Positions 16,818-26,862 of a DNA stretch of 64,000 nt are shown in pieces. A program made the position numbers and the translations under genes. The stretch's first letter is position 1; every line of letters begins with the position of its first letter. Source of the DNA: an uncultured Lachnospiraceae bacterium (lineage in GTDB: Bacteria; Bacillota; Clostridia; Lachnospirales; Lachnospiraceae); contig CALGVA010000066.1 in the NCBI GenBank assembly GCA_937920345.1, positions 1-64,000 on the forward strand. Direction: 5' to 3'. The notes beneath the pieces were generated by a model. It made no database searches. It was not told the origin of the DNA and saw only the letters and a list, made by a program, of their open reading frames with translations.

Positions 16818-18167
16818 CTAATGCCCCAGCATCTCCTCGATAAAAATACCATATCCTCTCGTGGAATCCTGCACCAGCACGTGCGTCACAGCGCCTACCA
16901 GCTTACCGTTCTGTATAATCGGACTGCCGCTCATTCCCTGAATAATACCGCCGGTCAGCGTCAGAAGCTTCTCATCGGCTACCCGTATTACGATTCCCCT
17001 GTTGATATTGTCACCATCCAGATTTACTTCCGCGATCTCCACGTCATAAAATTCCGGTTCCCCGGTAACGGAACAGATAATCTGCGCCGGTCCGAGCTCG
17101 ATCTCCTGCTTCAGGGCAATGGGAATCGGCTCATAACATGCCGCTTCCGTGATCTCTTCGTCACACACGCCGAATATTCCTTCCGCCGTGTTCTCCGTGA
17201 TCTCCCCGATCACATTGTCAGCATCATATTCAATATAACCGGTTAATTCCCCCGGCGATCCGTTCGTGCCTCGCGTGATTCCTACAATTTCCGTCTTATA
17301 CAGCGTTCCCTCATCCAGATTCATCAGCATAGAGGTATCTACATCGTTAATACCATGCCCAAGCGCGCCAAATGTATGATTTGTGTCTTCATATGTCATG
17401 GTACCGATGCCCTGCGCGTTATCCCTGATCCAGATTCCAAGCTTCCACTGCTGATTCTGATTACATGCCGGCGTTACCATAACATCCGTTATTTCTTCAT
17501 TTCGTTTAATTGTCAGAACCATATTTTCTCCGCCAGATTCCTCGATCAGCCGGATTAACTGCTTTTTATTCTCTATCTCCTCACCATCCGCCTCGAGGAT
17601 ATAATCTCCCTTCTGCAGTGCATATTTTGCCGGAGATACCTTGCCGCCGTCGCCGTCTTCAAATTCTCCGATTCCCACGACCAGCACACCGTTTGTCTTT
17701 ACATAGATGCCGATAGGGATTCCCGAAGGAATCAGCATCTTATCCTGAATCACCTCTATATCCACATTCTTATAAGGAAGAACCCCGAACAGTTTCAGAT
17801 CCATCTGATAAGTATCGATCTCGTTTGCCCTTACTTTCACCGGATGCGCAAAATCTACATGAATACTTTTTACACTGTCGGACAGACTCTCAGCAACCTG
17901 CGTTTCCTTCTCCGTACCCATGGAATCCGCCAGGGAAGATACCTGCGCCGCATTTTCTTCCACCCGATAGATCTCTCCCGAAACAGGCACTTTAAAATTC
18001 AACTCCTGCTCCACGCCGGCACGTATCTTGATCGTTGAAGGTATTTTGTCCCAATAGGCGACATAGACCACCGCCGCAAGCGTGAATACCGCCACGCTCA
18101 GCAGCAAATATAAAAATCCGCGATATACTCTTTCCTGTTGTTTTGTCATATAAACTAATTTGCCCAA
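16818..18167 (-). CDS. spoIVB: SpoIVB serine peptidase (sporulation intercompartmental signalling)
   Basis: 449 residues. SpoIVB is made in the forespore, crosses to the intermembrane space and triggers processing of pro-sigma-K. An N-terminal signal anchor (FLYLLLSVAVFTLAAVVYVAYW) is followed by a PDZ domain around residues 170-230 (YALQKGDYILEADGEEI). The S55 peptidase domain has the His motif FGALGHGIND and the catalytic serine in GMSGSPIIQNG near residue 415. The start is TTG at 18167, with AAGGA nine bases upstream; the ATG six codons on has no ribosome site. It is followed by the shortened spo0A. Confidence 0.93.
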   Translation of the reverse strand: MGKLVYMTKQQERVYRGFLYLLLSVAVFTLAAVVYVAYWDKIPSTIKIRAGVEQELNFKVPVSGEIYRVEENAAQVSSLADSMGTEKETQVAESLSDSVKSIHVDFAHPVKVRANEIDTYQMDLKLFGVLPYKNVDIEVIQDKMLIPSGIPIGIYVKTNGVLVVGIGEFEDGDGGKVSPAKYALQKGDYILEADGEEIENKKQLIRLIEESGGENMVLTIKRNEEITDVMVTPACNQNQQWKLGIWIRDNAQGIGTMTYEDTNHTFGALGHGINDVDTSMLMNLDEGTLYKTEIVGITRGTNGSPGELTGYIEYDADNVIGEITENTAEGIFGVCDEEITEAACYEPIPIALKQEIELGPAQIICSVTGEPEFYDVEIAEVNLDGDNINRGIVIRVADEKLLTLTGGIIQGMSGSPIIQNGKLVGAVTHVLVQDSTRGYGIFIEEMLGH

Positions 18168-18201
18168 TTTATCACATCCTTATTTTTGCTTCCATATAAC
18201 C

Positions 18202-18232
18202 ATAAAAAGGACACACGTAGCGCGCGTCCTTT
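18202..18232 (-). terminator. terminator after recN
   Basis: The minus strand reads AAAGGAC-loop-GTCCTTT and then TTTAT, about 30 bases after the recN stop. It separates recN and its upstream operon from spoIVB. Confidence 0.8.
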
Positions 18233-18261
18233 CTAGTATGTGATAAATCTTTCAAATTAAT

Positions 18262-19944
18262 TTAGTATTGTTTTGTTTTTCTTGCCAAATCTTTCATTTC
18301 TTTTGCATTGTTTCTGACATTCTCCGTAATGCTGGCCCCGCCGAGCATCCGCGCCAGTTCTTCTATACTTTCCGGTTCGTCCAGACGCCTGATATCCGTG
18401 ACGGCACGATTATCTTCTACCCGCTTCTCGATACAGAAGTGCGTATCCGCCATCGCCGCGATCTGCGGCAGATGCGTAATACAAATCAGCTGGTGCTCCC
18501 TGCCAAGAATACCCATTTTCTCCGACACCTTCCATGCGGTCTTGCCGCTGATGCCGGTATCAATCTCATCAAATATAAGCGTCTCGATCTCATCCTTATC
18601 CGCCAGCACAGTCTTAAGCGCCAGCATGATACGTGAAAGTTCACCGCCGCTGGCTACCTGCGCCAGTTCCCTTAGCGCCTCACCCGCATTGAGAGAAATC
18701 ATAAACGCAGCTCTGTCATAACCGTTGCCGCTCATCGTCTCCGCATCGGAAATAACCCGAATCTCGAAAGCCACCTCCTGAAAATTCAAATCGGCAAGTG
18801 CCTTCCTCATCTCTTCGGCAAGCGCCTCGGCACTTCGTCTGCGCAGCGCCGATATTTTCTCACAGCTTGCAAGCACTTCCTTCTTGAAAGTATCTGCCTG
18901 TTCTTCCAGTTTCATGCGGTAGGCGTCGTAATCGCTGTATTTGTTTAAAAGCTGCTCCGCCTCGTCCCGATATGCCAGAATCTCTTCTATTGTCCCGCCG
19001 TATTTTGATTTTAAATGATTAATCAGATTCAGCCTTTTCTCTGTGCGGTCAAACAATTCCCCGTCAAATTCCAATTCTGACAGATAATCCGCGGCCGCAC
19101 GGTTATAATCGTTCAGAAGACTGTCAATATCCAGAAGCTGCCGCTCCAGTTCCTGCAGCTGTTCATCATAGGAAGAAACCGACCTGATCTCCCGCAGCGC
19201 ACGTCCTATATTACTCCCGACTCCCGTATCCTCATAACCGCAGAGTCCATGCGCCACAGACAACGCTTCCTTGATCTTCTGCCCGTTAACCAGTTTCCGG
19301 TAAGTCTGTTCCGCTTCTTCATCCTCCCCGGCTGTCAACTCCGCTTCCGAGATTTCCTGAAACTCAAACTGTGCAAGTGCGGTCTCTCTCTTTCTGGTTT
19401 CCTCATCTGTTTCATGCTCTGACAGTTCTTCCACAATCTGCCGATACTGTCTGTAGCTCTTCTGAAGCTCTTCCTTACAGGAAATAAGCTCTCCGCCGGC
19501 ATAGGCATCCAGTATGGCCAGCTGTCTGCCGGACTGCAGCAGAGACTGATGCTCATGCTGCCCGTGGATATCGATCAGGATCTCCGCCAGCTGCTTGAGT
19601 TGTCTGGCAGTCACCGTTTCACCGCACACCTTGCACACGCTTCTCCCCTGCATAATTCTGCGCTGCAGGATGATCTGTCCTTCCTCCACCGGCAGTTCCA
19701 GTTCTCTGACCGCTTCCAGCTGTCTCGGCTCCTCCACAGTAAAAACCAGTTCCACCAGCGCGTACTCCGCGCCTGTACGGATCATCTCCTTATCCGCCTT
19801 GGCGCCCAGCGCCAGACTGATCGAACCGATAATAATAGACTTTCCGGCTCCCGTCTCACCGGTGAGAATATTCAGTCCTTCGCCGAAAGTGACCTCTGTC
19901 TCATCGATCAATGCCAGATTCTTCACATGTAAACTTTGTAACAT
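18262..19944 (-). CDS. recN: DNA repair protein RecN
   Basis: 560 residues. This SMC-like ATPase acts early in double-strand-break repair. The Walker A motif GETGAGKSIII is near residue 30. A long coiled-coil middle follows (EELSEHETDEETRKRE; LQELERQLLDID). The ABC signature is ASGGELSRIMLALK, and Walker B is ETLIFDEIDTGISG. The ATG at 19944 has GAGGTGAAG upstream; the longer frame is not supported. The argR-recN order is conserved in clostridia. Confidence 0.95.
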   Translation of the reverse strand: MLQSLHVKNLALIDETEVTFGEGLNILTGETGAGKSIIIGSISLALGAKADKEMIRTGAEYALVELVFTVEEPRQLEAVRELELPVEEGQIILQRRIMQGRSVCKVCGETVTARQLKQLAEILIDIHGQHEHQSLLQSGRQLAILDAYAGGELISCKEELQKSYRQYRQIVEELSEHETDEETRKRETALAQFEFQEISEAELTAGEDEEAEQTYRKLVNGQKIKEALSVAHGLCGYEDTGVGSNIGRALREIRSVSSYDEQLQELERQLLDIDSLLNDYNRAAADYLSELEFDGELFDRTEKRLNLINHLKSKYGGTIEEILAYRDEAEQLLNKYSDYDAYRMKLEEQADTFKKEVLASCEKISALRRRSAEALAEEMRKALADLNFQEVAFEIRVISDAETMSGNGYDRAAFMISLNAGEALRELAQVASGGELSRIMLALKTVLADKDEIETLIFDEIDTGISGKTAWKVSEKMGILGREHQLICITHLPQIAAMADTHFCIEKRVEDNRAVTDIRRLDEPESIEELARMLGGASITENVRNNAKEMKDLARKTKQY

Positions 19945-20018
19945 CGCTTCACCTCTTATGTATTCTCTCCGGGCACATCTTCCGCCGCACACAGGCGGAT
20001 CGTGCAAATACATAATTG

Positions 20019-20486
20019 CTAATGTTCTATCATTCTCTCTATTTTATCCATGACGGTCAAAACCGCCTCCTCGCTGCGCATGGCCATCATAATCGTGTTA
20101 TCTCCTGCAATGCATCCCACGATTTCCTCCATCTTCAATGCATCCACTGCCGCAGCCACCGCCATCGCCATACCGGACACCGTCTTCATGACCAGCAGAT
20201 TCTGTGCCGTGTCCATGGATATATATCCCTCCCGCAGCACCCTGATATATTTATCTCCCAGGTGCGCCTCATCCTGCGTAAAAGCCACATATTTCTGCCG
20301 GCCCTTTCCTACAGGAACCTTGGACAGCTTCAACTCCCGTATATCACGGGATACTGTCGCCTGTGTGACCTGGTATCCGGCCTCACACAATCTGTCCGCC
20401 AGTTCCTCCTGGGTGTCGATCTCATAACGGCTGATCAGCTCAACAATTTTCTCATGTCTTTTCTTCTTGATCGTCTGCTTCATCAT
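20019..20486 (-). CDS. argR: arginine repressor
   Basis: 155 residues. An N-terminal winged helix (EKIVELISRYEIDTQEELAD ... TQATVSRDIREL) is followed by the hexamerising arginine-binding domain with GCIAGDNTIMM, whose GDNT loop contacts arginine. It represses arginine biosynthesis and activates catabolism. Two ATG codons are adjacent; AAGGA suits the second (20483) slightly better. The gene lies between nadK and recN as in many clostridia. Confidence 0.95.
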   Translation of the reverse strand: MMKQTIKKKRHEKIVELISRYEIDTQEELADRLCEAGYQVTQATVSRDIRELKLSKVPVGKGRQKYVAFTQDEAHLGDKYIRVLREGYISMDTAQNLLVMKTVSGMAMAVAAAVDALKMEEIVGCIAGDNTIMMAMRSEEAVLTVMDKIERMIEH

Positions 20487-20506
20487 TTTCCTTAATTATT
20501 CATTGA

Positions 20507-21421
20507 TTATTCGCTCATTTTCTTATGCAGTACCGCAAGGAAACTTTCTGTATTCAGTTTCAGGATTCCGGTCGTCTTTAACGCCTTGCGAATCATAATA
20601 CTGTCGCCGGTCCGCATAAGAACCTTATGGCTGCCGTCAAAATTCGCCTCAACCGTCTGCATGCGTCCGTCTTTTCCCTGCGGGATCTCGATTCTGATCT
20701 CATCCTCAGGCGCCAGCACGATACTGCGTGTATTGAGTGTATGCGGACAGATCGGCGTCAGCAGCAGCAGATTTGCCGCCGGTTCCACGATAGGACCGCC
20801 TGCCGACATATTATAACCGGTCGATCCTGTCGGCGTCGCCACGATCATGCCGTCCGCACTGTAACAGTTCAGGAACTGTCCGTTCACATAGATATCAAAA
20901 GTCAGAATCTGTAAAGAACCGCACCTTGAAATCACAATGTCATTCAGGGCATAATTTTCTTCCATATCCGCATCAGCCGCATGCTCCGTCATTCTCTCTG
21001 CCTTATCCTGCCAAGATACACGCCCTTCCAGCATCATCCGCTCTTCCCGCGTGTATGTATCCGCAAGCAGCCTGTCCAGTGCCTGTTCTATGCTGCCGGT
21101 CTCCACCTCCGCCAGATATCCTAATGTACCAAGATTCATGCCCAGAAGCGGGATATCACTGTCCATCATATTCCTCGCCGCCCGCAGCAGAGTACCGTCA
21201 CCGCCCAGTACAAGCGCACATTCCGTACAGCCCATTTTGATATCGTCAGCCGCCTCTGTACCCGGCGTATCAGACGTATGGATCACCGCGCCTATCGCTT
21301 CTGCGGTATTGTCCACACAGGTGACTTCTCCGCCGCGTTCCCTCAGATATGTTGTGATCCGCTCTGTATATTGTCCCTTCGGATCTTTGATCTCATTCGT
21401 GATCAGATAAAAATGCTTCAT
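20507..21421 (-). CDS. nadK: NAD kinase
   Basis: 304 residues; phosphorylates NAD to NADP. It has the GGDGT motif (LVLGGDGTLLRAAR) near residue 75, the second NAD-binding motif ATPTGSTGYNMSAGGPIV, and the conserved MNLGTLGYLAEV. The ATG overlaps the tlyA stop by four bases, indicating coupling. Length is typical. Confidence 0.95.
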   Translation of the reverse strand: MKHFYLITNEIKDPKGQYTERITTYLRERGGEVTCVDNTAEAIGAVIHTSDTPGTEAADDIKMGCTECALVLGGDGTLLRAARNMMDSDIPLLGMNLGTLGYLAEVETGSIEQALDRLLADTYTREERMMLEGRVSWQDKAERMTEHAADADMEENYALNDIVISRCGSLQILTFDIYVNGQFLNCYSADGMIVATPTGSTGYNMSAGGPIVEPAANLLLLTPICPHTLNTRSIVLAPEDEIRIEIPQGKDGRMQTVEANFDGSHKVLMRTGDSIMIRKALKTTGILKLNTESFLAVLHKKMSE

Positions 21422-22335
21422 TCCTGCTTCGCCTCATCCAGCGCACCGTGTGCCCGCGCCACAACATCCGCGATCAGCTGCTCTGTCTCTTTTTCAAATG
21501 ATTTACCGGTTTTTGTTTCTGTCAGCCCGCGCAGCGCACTCTCTGCCTCCGCCTCTGTCATTGCCGCAGCCGTTTCCGGAATATCTGCTTTTTTCACAAT
21601 ATAAACCAGATACTCAATATTCCCCTCCGGCCCCTTGATCGGCGAATAGGTCAGCCCGTTTACTGCAAATCCGATCAGCTCGGCATAATCCACGATTTTA
21701 TGTATTACCTCTTCATGCACCTGCGGCTCCCTGACGACGCCTTTCTTGCCGACCTTCTCCCTGCCGGCCTCGAACTGCGGTTTAATCAGGCACACCATAT
21801 GTCCCTGCGTACACAGCAGCCCTCTCGCCGGAATCAGAATCTTCGTCAGCGAGATAAAAGAAACGTCCACCGAAGCAAAATCAATCCGGTCTGTGATCTC
21901 CTGCGATGTCACATACCGGAAGTTCGTCTTTTCCATGCATACCACACGTTCATCACTGCGCAGCTTCCACGCCAGCTGTCCATGTCCTACATCAATCGCA
22001 TACACTTTTGCCGCACCGTTTTGCAGCATACAGTCCGTAAAGCCGCCTGTGGAAGCGCCGATATCCATGCAGACCGCACCGTTTAATGTGATCGGGAACT
22101 CTTCCATCGCCTTTTCCAGTTTCAGACCACCGCGGCTCACATATTTGAGTGCACTCCCCTTCACCTCTATCTGAATCGTACTCTCGTCGAAAGTCGTTCC
22201 GGCCTTGTCCTCTCTCTGTCCGTTCACGAAAACACTCCCTGTCATGAGGATCGCCTTCGCTTTCTCTCTGGACGGTGCAAAGCCCTGTTTCACTAAAATG
22301 ACGTCCAATCTTTCTTTCATATATTTATTATCCAT
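21418..22335 (-). CDS. tlyA: TlyA family rRNA 2'-O-methyltransferase (YqxC)
   Basis: About 300 residues. An N-terminal S4 RNA-binding domain (RLDVILVKQGFAPSREKAKA) is fused to an FtsJ-like methyltransferase with VCMDIGASTGGFTDCMLQ as the SAM motif. Mycobacterial TlyA methylates 16S and 23S rRNA; the old name 'hemolysin' is probably misleading. The ATG at 22320 (KERLDVIL) is a credible alternative start. dxs lies upstream and nadK downstream in one run. Confidence 0.9.
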   Translation of the reverse strand: MDNKYMKERLDVILVKQGFAPSREKAKAILMTGSVFVNGQREDKAGTTFDESTIQIEVKGSALKYVSRGGLKLEKAMEEFPITLNGAVCMDIGASTGGFTDCMLQNGAAKVYAIDVGHGQLAWKLRSDERVVCMEKTNFRYVTSQEITDRIDFASVDVSFISLTKILIPARGLLCTQGHMVCLIKPQFEAGREKVGKKGVVREPQVHEEVIHKIVDYAELIGFAVNGLTYSPIKGPEGNIEYLVYIVKKADIPETAAAMTEAEAESALRGLTETKTGKSFEKETEQLIADVVARAHGALDEAKQE

Positions 22336-22414
22336 TCACCATAATGCAAGCGATATCATCCTGTCAAATCTCTTGTGTAATTATTTCTATACTTTGATAT
22401 GCAGATTGCTGTTC

Positions 22415-24295
22415 TTATTTTTTGCCGGCCGCCATCGAAACATAGGTTGTCAGTACTTTCTTCACAATAGAATCCGCATCGATACCGATCTCCCGTTTTA
22501 ACAGTTCCACGTTGCCGTGCTCCACATACTCATCAGGAATCGCAATGTTCAGCACACGAACCGCCGCACCGAGCTCATCCACATAGGTTCTGACCTTCTC
22601 GCCGTAACCGCCGCTTAAAACGTTCTCTTCCATCGTCACGATCAGTTTATGCTCCTTGCACGCTTCACGGACCGCCTGCTCATCTATGGGTTTTACAAAT
22701 CTCGCATTGGTCAGGGAACAGGAATACCCTCTCTCTTTCAGCTGTTCCCGCACCGTAAGCGCCACTTTCACCATACTGCCTGCGGCAAACAGAATAATAT
22801 CCTCTTCTTCATAGATCGCCTCGCTTTTACCATACTCGATGGGCGCACGGTTCTCCTTCAGACCGTCAAATGCCTCGCCCCTCGGATAACGGAGCGCAAT
22901 CGGCATCTCCGAAGCTACCGCAAACTTCATCATATCGGAAAGCTCCCATTTATTCTTAGGCGCCATAATATGCATATTCGGTATGGAAGACAGATAAGAC
23001 AGATCAAATATACCCTGATGTGTCTCTCCATCGCTTCCCACAAGCCCCGCTCTGTCTATGGCAAAAACCACCGGCAGATTCTGCAGACACACGTCATGCA
23101 GGATCTGGTCATACGCTCTTTGCAGAAAAGAGGAATAAATTGCAACAATCGGCTTCAGACCGCCTGCCGCCAGACCTGCTGCAAAAGTCACCGCATGTTC
23201 TTCCGCAATACCCACATCGAAAAATCTGTCCGGATACATGTTGCGAAAGCGCTTCAGGCCGGTACCGTCCGGCATGGCAGCCGTAATTGCCACCACCTGT
23301 TCGTCCCGCTGTCCCATTTTACACATAACGGTGGAAAAAATATCCGTATAATTTGCTTTATTCTGCGGCTTACTCGGAATGCCCGTCTCGATGTCAAAAG
23401 GCTCCGCTCCGTGAAATCTGGCCGGATGCCGTTCCGCCGGCGCATACCCTTTTCCCTTCTGGGTAATGACATGCAGAAGCACCGCTCCCCGTATTTTCCT
23501 TGCTTCTTTTAACATATGCACCATCGCAGATATATTATGCCCGTCCACCGGACCTAAGTAGGTGATTCCCATATCCTCAAAGAACATACCCGGCACGACC
23601 AGATTCTTAAAACTGCTCTTAACCCGCCTGATCTGGGAAACCATCTTGTCTCCGTACTTGGACTTTCCGTGAAGTGAATTATAGACACCTTCTTTCAAGT
23701 CCAGATACATATCCGCCGTTCTGATATTATTCAGATATTTCGATACGCCGCCCACATTCTCCGATATAGACATGTTATTGTCATTTAATACAATTATAAA
23801 ATTGGTCTCAAGCCGTGAAGCATTATTAAGCGCCTCATACGCCATGCCGCCGGTCAGGGAGCCGTCGCCGATCACGGACACGATTGTGTTTTTACCGCCC
23901 TGTATATCTCTTGCCTTCACCATACCGAGTCCGGCAGATATAGACGTGGAACTGTGTCCTGTATCAAAGCAGTCGCAGTCGCTCTCTTTGCGTTTCGGGA
24001 ACCCGCTCATACCGCCGAACTTACGCAAGTTGACAAATCCGTCCCTCCGTCCTGTCAGAATCTTATGCGTATAAGACTGATGCCCCACATCCCAGATGAT
24101 CTTGTCCTCCGGCAGGTTCAGGAACAGGTGCAGCGCCATAGTCAGTTCTACGGCTCCAAGGTTGGACCCCAGATGTCCGCCTGTCTCGCTGATCGACTGA
24201 ATCAGAAACTCCCGGATCTCTTCCGCCAGTACTCCGTAATCGGCTTCTGTAAGCTGTTTGATATCGTTTGTCTGTTCTATTTTCTCTAAAAGCAT
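22415..24295 (-). CDS. dxs: 1-deoxy-D-xylulose-5-phosphate synthase
   Basis: 626 residues. A thiamine-diphosphate enzyme that condenses pyruvate and glyceraldehyde-3-phosphate, the entry step of the MEP isoprenoid pathway. The ThDP motif GDGSLTGGMAYEALNNAS is near residue 150. The substrate loop has HLGSNLGAVELTMALH and DVGHQSYTHKILTGR. The transketolase middle domain includes DVGIAEEHAVTFAAGLA. GGGGGATTACG precedes the ATG. It is directly followed by tlyA and preceded by ispA. Confidence 0.96.
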   Translation of the reverse strand: MLLEKIEQTNDIKQLTEADYGVLAEEIREFLIQSISETGGHLGSNLGAVELTMALHLFLNLPEDKIIWDVGHQSYTHKILTGRRDGFVNLRKFGGMSGFPKRKESDCDCFDTGHSSTSISAGLGMVKARDIQGGKNTIVSVIGDGSLTGGMAYEALNNASRLETNFIIVLNDNNMSISENVGGVSKYLNNIRTADMYLDLKEGVYNSLHGKSKYGDKMVSQIRRVKSSFKNLVVPGMFFEDMGITYLGPVDGHNISAMVHMLKEARKIRGAVLLHVITQKGKGYAPAERHPARFHGAEPFDIETGIPSKPQNKANYTDIFSTVMCKMGQRDEQVVAITAAMPDGTGLKRFRNMYPDRFFDVGIAEEHAVTFAAGLAAGGLKPIVAIYSSFLQRAYDQILHDVCLQNLPVVFAIDRAGLVGSDGETHQGIFDLSYLSSIPNMHIMAPKNKWELSDMMKFAVASEMPIALRYPRGEAFDGLKENRAPIEYGKSEAIYEEEDIILFAAGSMVKVALTVREQLKERGYSCSLTNARFVKPIDEQAVREACKEHKLIVTMEENVLSGGYGEKVRTYVDELGAAVRVLNIAIPDEYVEHGNVELLKREIGIDADSIVKKVLTTYVSMAAGKK

Positions 24296-24363
24296 CGTAA
24301 TCCCCCGCGTCTGTCCTGTTCAGAACGTCCTTCTCTCATCTCCCGGTATCAGTATGAAGAAAA

Positions 24364-25332
24364 TCATTTTTTCCTGTAGATCAACTGCTCGATCAACTGT
24401 TCCAAAAACGCATTTCTTTTCGGAAAAGATGTTAAAATCGCGACCGCCTCTCTCGACAACTCTTCCACCTGTTCTCCTGACTTCTCCAGCCCATGCATGG
24501 TAACATAAGTCAGCTTATGATTCTTTTCATCGCTTCCGACCGCCTTGCCAAGCACCTCCAGGCTGCTCGTCACATCCAGAATATCATCCTGAATCTGAAA
24601 AGCCACACCGATATTATATGCGCACTTTTCCAGTCTCTCAATCTCCGCGTGCCCGGCTCCCGCCAGCGTCGCACCGATCGTCATCGCCGCCTGAATGAGC
24701 GCCGCCGTCTTGTGCTCGTGAATATAGAGAAGCATCTCCTCGCTCACGCCTTCGCCCATCTTCTCGGCCTCCAGATCCGCACACTGTCCGCCGATCATAC
24801 CATAGATTCCCGCCTTGCGGCCAAGTATCTGCATAGCGGCGGCGATCCTGCGGTACTCCTCTATTGTTCCGGCATAATCGAAAGCCCTCGCAGCAGTCTC
24901 AAAAGCAAAGTTCAGCAATCCGTCTCCTGCAAGAACCGCCATGCCCTCACCATATACCACATGCGTAGTTTTCATTCCTCTGCGGTATTCATCGTTATCC
25001 ATCGCCGGAAGGTCGTCATGCACAAGAGAATAGTTGTGTATCATCTCCAGTGCCGCCATAAACAAAGGCAATGTTCTTCCCAATACTGCCTGCTCTGCTG
25101 GGTCTGTCCCCTGTGATCCGCTTCCTGCAGACCGCCATACTTCCTCTGTATCCGTAAAAAGCGCCGCACTTTCTGCCATCAGCATCGGACGCAGCCTCTT
25201 GCCCCCTGCCGTAATCGAATAATTCATAGCCTGCAGCACAACTTTCTGATAGCCTTCCTCCACCGGAAGATACTCTTTCAGCAGCGCCTCGATCTGTTCT
25301 GTTTTATACGTGATCTCTTCTTTAAAATTCAT
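24364..25332 (-). CDS. ispA: polyprenyl (farnesyl/geranyl) diphosphate synthase
   Basis: About 322 residues. It makes short-chain prenyl diphosphates from IPP and DMAPP downstream of Dxs. Both Asp-rich motifs are present: HDDLPAMDNDEYRRG (first) and QIQDDILDVTS (second). GGKRLRPML binds IPP. I prefer ATG 25332 (NFKEEITYK), which has GGTGG upstream and overlaps xseB by 11 bases. The segment near residue 75 (EEVWRSAGSGSQGTDPAEQ) is longer than in most homologs. Confidence 0.93.
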   Translation of the reverse strand: MNFKEEITYKTEQIEALLKEYLPVEEGYQKVVLQAMNYSITAGGKRLRPMLMAESAALFTDTEEVWRSAGSGSQGTDPAEQAVLGRTLPLFMAALEMIHNYSLVHDDLPAMDNDEYRRGMKTTHVVYGEGMAVLAGDGLLNFAFETAARAFDYAGTIEEYRRIAAAMQILGRKAGIYGMIGGQCADLEAEKMGEGVSEEMLLYIHEHKTAALIQAAMTIGATLAGAGHAEIERLEKCAYNIGVAFQIQDDILDVTSSLEVLGKAVGSDEKNHKLTYVTMHGLEKSGEQVEELSREAVAILTSFPKRNAFLEQLIEQLIYRKK

Positions 25333-25588
25333 CCAGTCCACCATCTTCATTGATCTGAAGTACCTTCTTCTCTACCTGGTCTATTGTCTCGTTACATTTC
25401 TGCAGCAAAAGCATTCCCCTGTTATATTCCTGGAAAGACTGCTCCAGCGTGATCTCTTCCGTTTCCAGACGGGCAATCACATCCTCGATCTGCAGGAAGG
25501 CCTCTTCCAGAGAAAACGATTCTTCCTGTTCACACTGTATCTGCTGTATTTCTTCCTGCTGCACCTGTTTTCTGCTCGTTCCTGCCAT
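25322..25588 (-). CDS. xseB: exodeoxyribonuclease VII small subunit
   Basis: 88 residues, helical, with the conserved FSLEEAFLQIEDVIARLE and LEQSFQEYNRGMLLLQKC. It assembles in several copies on XseA. A Gln/Glu-rich N-terminal extension of about 20 residues precedes the core. xseA lies just upstream and ispA overlaps its end. Confidence 0.92.
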   Translation of the reverse strand: MAGTSRKQVQQEEIQQIQCEQEESFSLEEAFLQIEDVIARLETEEITLEQSFQEYNRGMLLLQKCNETIDQVEKKVLQINEDGGLDEF

Positions 25589-25635
25589 CTTACTGCGCCA
25601 TCCTTCTTGTTTCTATTCCGTGTCGTGTATTACCC

Positions 25636-26847
25636 TTAGTATCCGGCCGTCTCCCTATGTTTATCCATGATCCGTGCCGTCAATCTTCCGTCCTTCACAT
25701 ATACCGTCAGACAATCGCCCACCGCCACCTGGTCAACGGAAGTCACTGTCTGTCCTCCTGCATCCGCCGTGTATGCATATCCCTGATTCAGCTTATCCAG
25801 CGGAGAAAGTCCTTTCATCTGCTGCACATAAAGTTCCAGTCTGTGCCGGCTGTCACGCAGCCGATTCTCCATCGCGTTCTGTATATGTTCCTCCAGCGAC
25901 AATACCTGTGTTCTTTTCGTCCGAATCCTGTTGACCGGACTCAGATAATGCAGTCTGACTCCATAGTGTTCCGCCGCCTGCCGATAGCGGCTGATCACCC
26001 GCCGGCACATATGCTGTAATGTATATGCGTACTCTGCAAGCTTGTCCTGCAGCTGCTCCACATCGCAGACTGCCAGTTCCGCTGCCGCCGATGGCGTCGG
26101 TGCACGCAGATCCGCCACGAAATCTGCAATCGTCGTATCCGTCTCATGTCCTACCGCCGAGATAATCGGTATACTGCAGTCAAAGATCGCCTGCGCCACG
26201 GCTTCTTCATTGAATGCCCATAAATCTTCTATGGAACCGCCGCCTCTGCCGACAATCATCGTGTCTACGCCCATTTGCTCCAGCGCATGAATCCCGCCCA
26301 CAATACTGGGCACTGCCGCTTCTCCCTGTACGATCGCCGGATAGAGGATGATCTGTACATAAGGATTTCGCCTGCCCGCAATATTGATAATATCGCGTAC
26401 CGCCGCTCCCGTGGATGCTGTCACAACCCCCAGCGTCCGGATATATTTCGGAATCGGCTGCTTATACTGTGCCGCAAACATCCCGCGCTCTTCCAGCTCC
26501 CGCTTCAGCTGCTCATACCGCTCATAAAGCTGTCCTGCGCCATCCAGTCTGATTTCTCTGGCGTATAGCTGATATTTACCGTCACGCTCATAGACATCCA
26601 CGCTGCCACTCACCACAACCTGCTGACCCTCTGTCATCCGAAAAGCCAGTCCTCTGCGGTTTGCAGCAAACATAACACATGCTATTGTCCCTTTTGCATC
26701 CTTTAATGTAAAATAAATATGTCCAGAGGAATGATATTTGCAGTTACTGATCTCGCCCTTAACCATGATCGACTGCAGCATATAGTCCTGCGTGAACATA
26801 TTTTTGATGTAAGAATTTACCTGTGCAACTGTGTATACATTCTGCAT
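25636..26847 (-). CDS. xseA: exodeoxyribonuclease VII large subunit
   Basis: About 403 residues. The N-terminal OB-fold (SIMVKGEISNCKYHSSGHIY) is followed by the catalytic domain with the GRGGGS motif (IVGRGGGSIEDLWAFN) and SAVGHETDTTIADFVADLRA. It degrades single-stranded DNA to oligonucleotides. I prefer the ATG at 26847; a GTG at 26862 is in frame but has no ribosome site. It starts 15 bases after nusB ends. Confidence 0.94.
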   Translation of the reverse strand: MQNVYTVAQVNSYIKNMFTQDYMLQSIMVKGEISNCKYHSSGHIYFTLKDAKGTIACVMFAANRRGLAFRMTEGQQVVVSGSVDVYERDGKYQLYAREIRLDGAGQLYERYEQLKRELEERGMFAAQYKQPIPKYIRTLGVVTASTGAAVRDIINIAGRRNPYVQIILYPAIVQGEAAVPSIVGGIHALEQMGVDTMIVGRGGGSIEDLWAFNEEAVAQAIFDCSIPIISAVGHETDTTIADFVADLRAPTPSAAAELAVCDVEQLQDKLAEYAYTLQHMCRRVISRYRQAAEHYGVRLHYLSPVNRIRTKRTQVLSLEEHIQNAMENRLRDSRHRLELYVQQMKGLSPLDKLNQGYAYTADAGGQTVTSVDQVAVGDCLTVYVKDGRLTARIMDKHRETAGY

Positions 26848-26862
26848 ACCGACACCGTCCAC

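Noticed and set aside
21418..22335. Hemolysin
   Set aside because: S4 plus FtsJ-like methyltransferase domains mark an rRNA methyltransferase; the toxin name comes from old annotation.
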